Shown here one piece after another: positions 1 through 9,480 of a stretch of 18,869 bases of DNA. The notes under the pieces were generated by a model that did not search any database, had not been told where the DNA came from, and was given only the letters and a program-made list of their open reading frames with translations. A program made the position numbers and the translations under genes. Source of the DNA: Cyclostephanos tholiformis (taxonomy: Eukaryota > Bacillariophyta > Thalassiosirophyceae > Thalassiosirales > Thalassiosiraceae); assembly GCA_036939975.1 (NCBI GenBank), contig JALLPB010000370.1, positions 1 through 18,869 of the forward strand, read 5' to 3'. Position 1 is the stretch's first letter. The number at the start of each line of letters is the position of its first letter.

Positions 1-1996
1 CACACTGTACGTTAGTACTATAGTACTTTTAGTACTAGTTCCTACATATGTGAAGACGATATGTCGGCAGCCGACCAAAATGACACGCCATTGTCGGGGC
101 CCAAAATGGGGAGATGTCGCCAAATGTTGGGCCGACATTTGGCGACTTGTTGCCGACATGTCGCCCGACACGACATAGGCCCCAAAATTGGCAACAGCGA
201 CATCCGACATGTGCAACTAAGTTCAGGAGTGATCATTCACATGATTTGGTGAAAAAGGATTGTCAATTTTCATTGTTCCAAAAACTTCTTGCATCCAATT
301 ATGCTAACGGATTGAGCAGTGCCATATTTGCTACAAGCCATAGTCATTTTTGTGATTTGATGGTTATTATTTGGCCCTCAAGTCCAATTGCATTTCCTTC
401 AGACCTCATTTGCATTAATTGCAATGTGGTCATCCGTAACTTGATTCCATGTCTCCAGCATGTGAATTGGATTTGAGTAAATAGAAGTGTTTGCATCATT
501 TATGTGGTTGGAACATTGAAGAGAAAGCCATAGCAAAACTGCTTGAACAATTTCTTGAGGTTGACCGGAAAATGAATCAGCTGCTTTGCCATGGAGTGAA
601 TTGTATCAAGTGTCCGGTTGAAAGTTCTGCTTTGCTGCTTTGTCAAAGGAAATGAATTCCTTTAAGGTTGTGACATACTAGTTATTGTTTGGAATGGTTG
701 TGAATGAGAGGACCATTTTTCTGAAGTTTGAAAAGGACCAACCATAGATTTCAGGATGTGTTGGAGGAGCTAGACCTCAACCAGTTTGTGGTATTTTGAT
801 GAAAGTGTTGACCTGGCAGTGGCAGCACCCACTCATATCAGTCTTTGCAAGTAAACCAGGTCATTACTTAAGTATATTCTGCTTTCCTGTGGACTGATCT
901 AAACAGATATAGTAGATATTGTAGATATTACATAGAGTAAAGTATATTCCATATTAACAAGCCTTTTGAGCACTTCCATAGAAGGCGGGGAACAAGCTAA
1001 CATTATTCAAGGATGTGACAGAGCTAAGATTTTCAGCTTTGGTAACCCGCCAACTTTTTGTTTGGATAAAGAGCTGCAGTACCAAAGTATGTGAAAAATG
1101 CAACAATTGTTTTGAGAGTTTCTGCAAATAGCCACATTGCACCATAATTTAATTCCAATTGTTTTTTATTTTCTGACTAATGTAGATAGATTTTGTGTCT
1201 GGTTCTTAAACCCCAGTAGTTCTTAAACCCCCGCCTCTATTGTTGCAGTAACCCCAGCTGGAAATATCATTCATTGCATACATCCATTTGAATGTATCAT
1301 TTAGCCTATTCAGCAGATGATAGGGCTTGCCTTGTTCAAAGGCCATGATGAAACCATTCATTACAGCCCAGTCGACCTGCCCATTCCTGAACTAATTTGC
1401 TTTTGTAGCATATCAGAAAAATTCCATTTCAGCAATGCCCGCGTATGATCATTATTGTTTGCCACCACCTCCCATTACAATTTGTATGTTTTGAAAGAAA
1501 GTCGCCTTACATCCCATAAATTTGGACAAAAAATAGATACAGTGTTCGCTCCCAGTCAGGATGGTGAGTCCGCCATTCATCAAGGTTGATGCTCCATGGG
1601 AAACATCATTCATCCTTGTTGCCTAGATATTTTGTTGTGGTGTGGGAAGTGTGAGTAAGCTCAACCGACACCCGGGCCGACGACTTCATGCTACATTTCA
1701 TCATGTCGTTGTAGTAGTCGAAGTCGCCTATTGCTGGGCGTGGATGTGTAACCAACGGCAAGGCCGAGGTAGAGACAGACCACAACGAGGGTCATTGATG
1801 CCAGGAGACACTGGAAAGTCGATGCGCTACAACTCCTTGTTGATAGCTTCATAGATATACTGCACCCTGATGTCAACCTATTACCCCACTCACCCCCTAA
1901 AAAATAGCTATTTTGGAATACCTAGATTGATAGTACAGGAACGGACAGACCAGATTACCCTCGACGCATAATTGGAAACTGAGAGACGCAAAAATC
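1..1996. other. gene-poor region, no supported gene
   Basis: No frame here gives a protein with recognisable motifs, and the open frames are all under about 125 codons. The first 210 bases hold a cluster of short inverted motifs, listed separately. From about 210 to 1640 the DNA is AT-richer than the genes to the right and has scattered stops in all frames. Bases 1640-1880 are somewhat more coding-like on the minus strand, where short pieces in several frames follow each other with stops between them. That would fit an old, decayed gene or transposon fragment, but I could not identify a family. A perfect 14-base palindrome, AAAATAGCTATTTT, lies at 1901-1914, about 80 bases upstream of the next gene, and could belong to its promoter. 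Confidence 0.5.
62..209. repeat. cluster of TGTCG/CGACA motifs with a hairpin
   Basis: Ten copies of TGTCG or its complement CGACA occur in 148 bases (TGTCG at 62, 92, 115, 159; CGACA at 133, 154, 166, 171, 198, 205). A perfect inverted repeat with 12-base arms lies at 116-127 and 135-146 with a 7-base loop. A perfect 10-base palindrome, CGACATGTCG, lies at 154-163. The motif GGCCC(C)AAAAT also recurs near 98-106 and 178-188. It could be the end of a transposable element, a MITE, or a protein-binding array. I do not recognise it. Confidence 0.6.
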
Positions 1997-2021
1997 ATGA
2001 GTGGGTCAGATGCTTCATACC

Positions 2022-2052
<31 letters not shown>

Positions 2053-3409
2053 CGGCCGCGGCGCCGAGAACCTCGTCGTCGACAAAGATGTGAACGACGC
2101 GGATGATGCTGCCGCGCACGTGGAGGAACTCGCCCAATCGCTTAGGAAGATGGGAAAGATAGTCAACAATCTAATCGCGAGGGCCGACAGCGTGCCGTTC
2201 CGTGAGCCAGGTGAGGCGTTGACTGAGGACAAAGACACGATGAAGGGGCCGGTGTTGTCTTTTCATCGACGTGTTTTCGTATTGGCATGTGTGCACCTCT
2301 CATTTTTTAACCATCCGTGCTATCATTTTTTCACCTCTGGTCTCAAGTCGATTGGAAGGGCCTTCAGGTGAGTCTCAGCATCGCGCGCGCCGATGTGTTC
2401 AAAGGTTTGTCCATTGACGATATTCTATAGCGGCTCTCTTGTCGATCCCGAATAAATCGACGCCCACGCTTTCCAATCGCGAAAAAAATTATTATCCGTC
2501 GTCCCTCATTTGTCTCCATTATTCCGCCGGTATTCTCAGCTTTATGACTACCCCAAAATTATCACTAAGATGATGGACCTCGGGACCATCCGGACCAAGT
2601 TGAAGAAGTCCAAGTACGCATGCGCGTCCGAATGTGCCGAGGACGTACGTCAGGTATGGGAGAATTGCATGACCTACAACGACGACGGGTCGGACTTTTA
2701 CAGATTAGCGCATTCGTACAGCAGGAGGTTCGAGGAGAGGTATCAGAAGCTCATCGACGAATACGGCGAGGACATCATTTGCGGCGGGAGTAGCGAAAGG
2801 AACGACGTCGACGATGACGACGCCGACTACGATCCACTCGAACAAATCAGGCGCAAATCGAGATCTAGCAGCCTAACCTCCTCCGGGAGGCACACTCCGC
2901 ACTTTCCCGCCGCCGCCAATCCGGAGAGGGAAGACGATGGCGACGGCAGCGGCGCGTCAGTGTCTGCGTCCAAGGCGGCGAAGAAGTCGAGCAAGGACAA
3001 CATCGGCTCGACGACGACGAGCGACATAGTGCCGCTGGACGTGCGCACTCGCTTCGCGGCGCGTCTGCAGCGACTGTCGGGGATGGAGCTCGGGTACGTC
3101 ATGTCGGTCATTGATATCCAGTGTCCGGAAGCCCTTGAGGACCCCGCGCCCGAGTCCCTCACTTCGGACGCCCCCCCGTTGATACACGGACATCGATACG
3201 CCTGGGACGAATTCGACGGCGGATGTCAGATCGAGATCGACGTCGACTCGATCCCTCCCAGCACGTTCTGGGATCTCGATCGATACGTCAAGGAGAAGGT
3301 GCAAGGTCGCGGGAGGGGGGCATGGAACGACGACGTTACGGAGGCAGAGCCGGGGGGTGGGGGGGGGAAGAGGCGTAAGGTGAAGGGCAGTCTCTCCGAT
3401 GGACGGTGA
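1997..3409 (+). CDS. single-bromodomain BET/GTE-like chromatin protein (3 exons)
   Basis: Proposed exons are 1997-2210, 2348-2367 and 2540-3409, with GT-AG introns of 137 and 172 bp; the joined frame gives 367 residues. An N-terminal poly-Asp tract is followed by a bromodomain (about residues 50-150). It shows PVDW, then LYDYPKII and MMDLGTI, and the acetyl-lysine-binding Asn (N125 in TYNDDGSDFY). The usual WPF shelf reads VPF (residues 66-68), so the tryptophan is missing. After a Ser/Asp-rich linker comes an extra-terminal (NET)-like region (about 242-331) ending in IEIDVDSIPP and a WDLDRYVKEK helix. This order matches plant-type GTE proteins of the BET family, which read acetylated histones in the nucleus and help transcription. 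The C-terminus is basic (GGKRRKVKG), a possible nuclear signal. Codon choice is GC-rich. The 20-bp exon is inferred from splice sites and because it restores the bromodomain. Confidence 0.85.
2348..2367 (+). other. 20-bp micro-exon of the bromodomain gene
   Basis: This stretch is bounded by AG on the left (2346-2347) and GTGAGT on the right (2368 onwards). It joins a phase-1 exon end to a phase-0 exon start and supplies the residues VDWKGLQ, which complete the ZA loop of the bromodomain. Skipping it would break the reading frame. Confidence 0.75.
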
Positions 3410-3515
3410 AGGAGACTTCGGTCCATTTATCAAAAGCGGCATCGATCGTGGGTTATTGCGCACATTCAGACTTAAGCATGCGGATAGCATTGAATACCAC
3501 GAAGACGTCTCTCAA

Positions 3516-3521
3516 AATAAA
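3516..3521 (+). terminator. possible polyadenylation signal AATAAA
   Basis: AATAAA lies 107 bases after the stop codon of the bromodomain gene, a plausible place for a 3' end signal. Nothing else supports it. Confidence 0.35.
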
Positions 3522-4080
3522 ACTTCATGAATATAATTTATCGTTATGTATTGTTATTTTGTTGACATCACATGAATCCAAATGCTTAATTCTTCCACTG
3601 GAACACGACAACCATTGAATGACAAGGTTAAACCACGGTTTGGGTCTCTCTCGAACTCTGTCTCTAGAGACCGGGTATGGTACTGTTCTTGACCCAATTG
3701 AATCCCCCTATGGATCGGTCAGGATCGGTCATATGGTAATCGATCACTCGAAAGTCAAAAGTGGTACAACATAGTTAATTAATATTTGCATTATTTCCTA
3801 CTATCGGCCTACGGACAGACTCATCATATTGAGTCAGAAAATGAGATGAGAGGATGGAATGAGTGTGTACTATGTTGTTGAAATTAAGGGTACAATGATG
3901 GTAGAGAGTAGAGCGAGTGATAAAAAATATAATGGGAATATTACCTAGATTGGACATATCGTACGGGATCATGATAGTAGGACGTCGATGAGATTTGAGA
4001 CTCGCACATGGTAATTACCTATTTCACTCTAATAGATACTCTATCGGAAGCAATCTCCCATTGGACCGCATATAGCATCA

Positions 4081-4092
4081 TATATATAAATA
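4081..4092 (+). promoter_or_regulatory. TATA-like element upstream of the Clp ATPase gene
   Basis: TATATATAAATA lies about 33 bases before the ATG chosen at 4125. This would give a short leader, and it argues against the earlier in-frame ATG at 4008, which would place the box inside the coding region. Confidence 0.4.
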
Positions 4093-4124
4093 TACATTTT
4101 CCCGTTGATTCCCAGATACGAGAG

Positions 4125-7100
4125 ATGCGCGTCCTCGTCCTACTCCTCCTCATCTCGTCGCTGCCATGCCAAAGGGCATACTCGACGATCTCATCGTCGT
4201 TTCGCGCCGGTATGCCGTCCTCCCTCGCCGTTGGCGCGTCGGGATTCCTCCCCCGTGGTACCACCGGACGATCCTCGCGACGACGTCGCGTCGTGCGCGA
4301 CCGTCGTCGCGATGTTCATCCCTACAACCACCACCACCAAGGTCCTCCTCGGTCGTCGTCGTCGTCGTCGTCGTCATTATCCATGATATTCGAGCGCATG
4401 TCCGAGGAGTGCATAGGATCGCTAGTTACCGCACAATCCGAATCGGCCCGACTATCCCAGCCCGCCGTGGGATGCGAGGTGATGACCATAGGCATCATCG
4501 ACCGTCCGGAGCGAGCGAGGCGCACCCTCAAATCATACGGCGTCAGCCTTCGCAAGGCGCGACTCACCGTGGAGAACATGTTCCGGGACGAGCTCGGGGG
4601 CGGGGGCGTCGATTCGGACGGCGGCGGCGGCGGGGGGGGGGGGCAAAATCGGGGAATATTCACCATGTCGCCGCAATTGCTCAACATGAATCGCAAGGCG
4701 AGGGACGTGGAATTGCCGTTCGCTCCGCCGTTGAAGCGGGCATTGTCGCGCGCGGGGACCATCGCCGACTCGTTCGATTCGCCGAGCGTTAACAGCGAAC
4801 ACGTATTGCTGTCATTGTTGGGATACGATCCGACCACCGGGAGGGTCCCGGACGAGGTCGATGCTAGCGTCGAGGAACGGGGATATGCCAAGGGGGCGCT
4901 CGCGGTGTTTTTACGTATGGAGGGTGGATTGAGCGTCGAGGGGGGGGGGGGTGTGGGCGGGAGTGGTTTCTCGGCATCGGAATTCTGCCGTCGGCTGGTC
5001 ATGGACATCAAATACCCCCAGGACGGAGGTGGACCGGGCGGAGCGGGTGGGAAGGGTGGAAACGGCGAGCTCGTATCCGGGGCGTCCAAGTCGTCGTCCA
5101 CGCCCACGTTGTCGGAGGTCGGGACCGACCTAACCGAGATGGCGACTCGGATGGAATTGGATCCGGTGCACGGACGCGACGACGAGATACGCAGCGCGTT
5201 GCGAACGCTCGTGCGCAGACGGAAGAATAACCCCTGCCTCATGGGCGAGCCTGGCGTCGGAAAGACGGCCATTGCAGAGGGCGTGGCGCAAATACTCGCC
5301 GCCCCCAACATGCTCGATCGTCTCGATGAGCTATTCGATCGGAGGACGTTGGGAGATGTCGCCGTCGACGACGGCGGCGGGATGGGAGGGGGGTACGAGT
5401 ACGGTAGCGGCGGGTACGACGACGGCGATTTCGTTAAGCAGGATCAAGTCGATCGAATACGCGAGTTGGCGAAACTTTGTCCTGCGAAGTTGCGCAATCA
5501 TCGCGTGGTTTCGCTGGAATTGGCGAACCTCGTCGCCGGGACGAAGTACAGGGGAGAGTTCGAAGAACGGCTGCAGGCGATCGTGGAGGAGGTTACCGAC
5601 GAGAGGGCGCCGCCAACGATTTTATTCATCGACGGTGAGTGAAAGGGCATGAGTGTCGCCTCAGCGCATTTACGGGAGTCTTGGAGGAGGAGGGCACGCG
5701 TCGTCGTAACATGTCACTCTCGCTCGTGATAATTTGACAGTTAACATCGTGTCTTGAGACTCCTCCTCACCTGCTCGTTCATCCTTCCTCTTATGCACTG
5801 GCGCGAACACGACCACTTCACCGAAGAGATTCATACCTTAGTAGGCGCTGGGTCCGCCGAGGGCGGCATTGATGCCGCCAACATGCTCAAGCCCGCATTG
5901 GCGAGGGGAAAGCTCCAAGTGATTGGCGCCACCACCATATCGGAATATCGCAAGTACATCGAGAAGGACGCCGCCCTTGAACGTAGATTGCAGCCGCTTT
6001 TGATAAAGGAGCCCACTATTGATCAGACGGTCGAGATCTTGGAGGCCATTTCCGATAAGTACGGCGCGCATCACGGCGTTAAGTATACCAGGGAGAGCTT
6101 AGTCGCTGCCGCGAAGTTGAGCGAGCGATATATCACAGATCGATTTCTCCCAGATAAGGTGTGTATGCGTGGTTTCTGGTTGATCTGTAACTTTCCCCTT
6201 CCCCGCTCAAACACTATCGTATGGTCTTCATTCCGCTAGGCCATCGATTTGCTCGACGAAGCCGGAGCTGCCGTGCAAATGGAACACTCGTTTTTATCCG
6301 TTATCACACCCAATCCTCCCCCAAACGTTACCGAACGCGATATATCTAAAATCATTTCTCAATGGACGAACATTCCCATCGGCAAGCTCACGTCGACGGA
6401 GTCTTCGACTCTCCTGACGCTTGAGTCCTCGCTCGCCTCTCGCGTCAAGGGTCAGCAACGCGCCATCAAGTCAATCGCAAGAGCGGTCCGACGAGCGCGC
6501 AGTGGTCTACGCGATGCGGGACGGCCTGTGGCGTCGTTCCTGTTCTGCGGTTCCACGGGGTGAGCGAATTCCGGACTCTTGCCTTTTCCCTCCGCTTTGT
6601 CGTCCAGTGACCCCTCATCAACACCTCTATTACATTCAGGGTGGGCAAGACGTGGTTGGCAAAATCGATGGCTGCGCAATATTACGGCAGTGAGAAGGAC
6701 ATGATACGGATCGACATGTCGGAATACATGGAGAAACACACCGCATCGCGGCTAACGGGGCCGCCGCCAGGATACGTCGGGTACGAAGAAGGCGGGCAAT
6801 TAACCGAGGCCGTGCGAAGGTCTCCTCATTCGGTGGTATTGTTGGACGAGATTGAGAAAGCGCACAGGGACGTGTTGAATGTGTTGCTACAGGTGATGGA
6901 GGATGGTGTTTTGACGGATGGTAAGGGAAGGTCGATTTGCTTTAAGAATGTTATACTCGTCATGACTTCGAACGTGGGCAGTCGGCAGATTCTTGAATTG
7001 GTCGGTCGGCAAAGATTGGAACGTGCGAAGAACGCCAGGAAGAAGAAAAGGAGAAGAACCGATGGAGGAGGAGAGAGCTCCACTTCCTTCGAAGATTATG

Positions 7101-7720
7101 TCATGGGCGGGGGAATCAATGGCGGCAGTGAGACTACGGATGATTTTATGAGCACGATTTCTCCGTACGAGTTGGCAGAAGAATACTCTGCCCTGTCAGA
7201 AATCGTTCAGGATGAGCTCCAGAAGGAGATGAAGCCAGAGCTACTTAACAGAATTGATGAGATCATTGTCTTTTCTCCCCTGGACGATGGAAACCTTCGA
7301 GACATCGCCAGGGCCATCGTTGATGCGTCGATCGACCGCGCATACAAAGAAAGATCGATCACCCTCTCTGTAACGGAGTCACTCATCGATTCTATCGTTA
7401 ATGATGGGACCATAAATGCCGCCGAGTTCGGCGCACGGCCCATGCGCCGGGCTGCGCAGAGACTATTCGAAGATGCAGTGAGTGATGCGATCGTTCGCGG
7501 ATTCTTACAAGAGGGAGATGGTGGAGTGGTGGACATGGGTCTGGGTACAAACGGCATGGCCGGATTGCCAACCGTTATAATTAAGCGCAAGAGGGATGGT
7601 GAGGTGTTAGTGGTAGATGTGGACGATGGAAGTGGTGGCATTGGCATGGCTGCATCATCGCGTAGCTCTAATGTCTATGCTATGAGCAAAGACGAGTTGC
7701 AGCCTGATATGATGCTGTGA
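4125..7720 (+). CDS. ClpC-like HSP100 AAA+ ATPase, probably plastid-targeted (4 exons)
   Basis: Exons are 4125-5634, 5827-6158, 6240-6559 and 6640-7720, giving 1080 residues. The start at 4125 gives a hydrophobic signal peptide followed by a Ser/Arg-rich stretch to about residue 86, as in heterokont plastid leaders; the putative cleavage (RA/YS) puts an aromatic residue at +1. Two Clp-N repeats follow. AAA-1 has Walker A GEPGVGKT (374-381), pore motif [10 protein letters not shown] and Walker B ILFIDE (D503, E504). AAA-2 has Walker A GSTGVGKT (718-725), pore motif GYVG, Walker B VVLLDE (D790, E791), arginine-finger region ELLNRID and sensor-2 motif GARPMRRA. Such ATPases unfold proteins. Three oddities stand out: a Gly/Asp-rich insertion of about 60 residues in AAA-1; only about a dozen residues where the middle domain belongs; and a basic, Gly/Ser-rich insertion (about 842-908) where ClpC normally carries its ClpP-docking loop. 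It could act as a disaggregase or adaptor-driven unfoldase rather than with ClpP. Confidence 0.88.
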
Positions 7721-8080
7721 AAGATGAGAATCACCTCTTGGCGTTACATCGATTGACCAGCGAACGTAGGATCGTTTTGTGCATCGTGGGTTGCTTCCTC
7801 GACACACCCCATGTGACTTTCCTAAGCTCAGAGTACCTGACGGCGACATCCGTATTCCCTCCGGGTCCGCTGAAATTTGAAGATAAAGGTGGGGATATGG
7901 GTCGCTACTAATCATAGTACAAGGTTGTATCATAAATTATAAAACGAAACATATCCATTTCTATTTGGCGTACATAAGTTATGTTTTTCATCTCCTTCAT
8001 CACAGTCGTCGTTGTATCGCTAACTGTTCGCATCACCGTTGTGCCGTCATCTCCATTAGTTATCGCAAAATATTCAGATA
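7721..8080. other. 3' flank of the Clp gene
   Basis: No gene is supported. The stretch runs from the Clp stop codon to the target-site repeat of the transposon and probably contains the 3' untranslated region. AT content rises towards the right. Confidence 0.5.
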
Positions 8081-8083
8081 AAT

Positions 8084-8113
8084 GGAGCATTCCTAAAAAC
8101 ATATAAACATAAA
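8084..8113 (+). repeat. left terminal inverted repeat of the Harbinger element
   Basis: It starts GGAGCATTCCTAAAAAC and continues with two ACATA(A) units. It matches the reverse complement of the right end with one or two small differences over about 30 bases. Confidence 0.85.
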
Positions 8114-8460
8114 TTACTGTGTAGACATAAATAAAATAACATATTTTGTGTTCTATCCTAAAATGCAGACATAACTTTATGGCCAACATGAAGACATAAA
8201 GTTGTGCATCATTCCCTCCTCCTGTGCATCCTTTGTCCATTTGTCCCATTGGAATTTTGTCCTTATTGCTGTCTTGATTTTGGATGATGCGGACAAGGGT
8301 CACCGGAACTGGGTTCATTCCCGATATTGCAAAGATTTTCTCAAGACTTTGGGCATCAAATGAAATTCGGCAGCGGCAGAGGAAAATTCCTTGATGCTCT
8401 CTTCAGGATCAATCCAACAGCACGTGGCATAAGCTGTATGACTCCCAGAATGATTATGGA

Positions 8461-9429
8461 ATGATTATGTTGACCAGCTTTGACTGCATGTCTTTTGCTT
8501 CTCTTTGTGAAATATTTGCACCGATCTTCGATTCTTACACACCCTTCATTCCATCTGGGACATCGTGCTTTGAATGGAGGAAACAAGAGAATAAGGGACA
8601 AAAAAGAAAGATTCGCCCCGAGGACTGCCTTGGTCTTGTGCTGGCTTGGATTAGGACGGGGGGATTGTTAATGGCATTGCAGCTTATTTTGGGGATGATT
8701 TGCTCCAACCTTGATGACTACTTATTGCTTGGGAAATGGATACTGGTGATGGTGCTCGGAGACGATCAGTGGGCTAGAGTGCAAACCCCCAGCTCTGAAA
8801 AGATTGAGGAATATAAATTGATGGTTCAAAGTCGACACAGATTCCTTACCAATGTCTGGTGTACCATTGATGGTTTGAAGTTAACACTTGAGCAGTCAGG
8901 TGATGCTCTGATACAAGAAAGATTTTACAATGGCTGGACACATGACCATTATGTGTCATCAGTGTTATGCGTCTGCCCAGATGGGACCATCCCTGTTGTG
9001 TATATCAACATCCCTGTCTCTGTCTACAACAGTCAGATTGCAGACAATGGAAATACATACGAGAAGTTGCAGACTGTATGTACCGTGGACTCTGCTTTTG
9101 GGAATGTTACGTGAGAATTTTTGATAAAATTATCGCAGGACTTGATCCACATTCATAATTATCAAAAGTGAAGTATAGCACGTGATGCTACATCAATGCA
9201 ACAGTCGGATGAGTGGGGGATGTATGCATTTCAGTCATCAATGCCACGCATGAAAGATTGAATAAAATATGAGAAATGCGGTGAATGGAAAGTTTCTTTA
9301 ACCATCTTTATCTTGCTGCATAACTTACAAGCCAGGATGGTTGGGATAAATCAGTTGAACAGTTTCTACGCAACACCACTCAATTGTGATACAAACCTTG
9401 ATTTTGTACCTCTATTGCTAAACACTTAA
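8461..9429 (+). pseudogene. PIF/Harbinger DDE transposase with in-frame stops
   Basis: A single frame of 323 codons (including the final TAA) reads as a Harbinger-type DDE_Tnp_4 endonuclease but is interrupted by three TGA codons at 9112, 9169 and 9259. Recognisable blocks are the N-terminal RPEDCLGLVLAW helix region, the first catalytic Asp in CTIDGLK, the motif NGWTHDHYVSSV, CPDGTIP, the second Asp in CTVDSAFGN, and the third acidic residue in SDEWGMYAF, which lies after the first two stops. The C-terminal LLHNLQARMVGINQ block is also kept. The catalytic triad is therefore present in the DNA but not in one uninterrupted protein. Upstream of 8461 the frame soon meets a stop (8392), and a coding-like stretch in another frame (about 8390-8457) suggests a further frameshift and a lost N-terminus. 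The gene would have cut and pasted the element in the nucleus. Confidence 0.87.
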
Positions 9430-9480
9430 TTGTTATTTAATCCTACTTATAATCTACTCTTCACTATTAGTTGTGCTATC

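Larger units (their letters stand above)
3410..4124. other. intergenic spacer between bromodomain and Clp genes
   Basis: No gene is supported. It holds an inverted repeat with 7-base arms, GGTCTCT at 3643-3649 and AGAGACC at 3666-3672, and a tandem pair of GGATCGGTCA near 3712-3730. The right end contains a TATA-like stretch at 4081-4092 in front of the Clp gene. Confidence 0.5.

Noticed and set aside
2957..3490. Minus-strand open frame over the NET region
   Set aside because: It is the antisense of a well-supported exon, without recognisable domains.
3643..3672. Inverted repeat GGTCTCT/AGAGACC as a possible RNA gene
   Set aside because: It is a single short stem with no further structure, so it is left as a note in the spacer.
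4008..4124. Upstream in-frame ATG of the Clp gene at 4008
   Set aside because: It would bury the signal peptide inside the protein and make the TATA-like element coding.
4322..5311. Long minus-strand open frame (329 codons)
   Set aside because: It lies opposite the Clp-N and AAA-1 coding region; its Pro/Ser runs are the complement of Gly and Asp codons, and it has no motifs.
7908..8318. Minus-strand frame of 136 codons
   Set aside because: It crosses the transposon boundary and terminal repeat and is made of AT-rich sequence; it shows no family motif.
8290..8320. T-arm-like GGGTTCATTCCC, possible tRNA
   Set aside because: The loop does not fit the TTCRANY rule and no acceptor, D or anticodon arms can be drawn; it lies inside the transposon.
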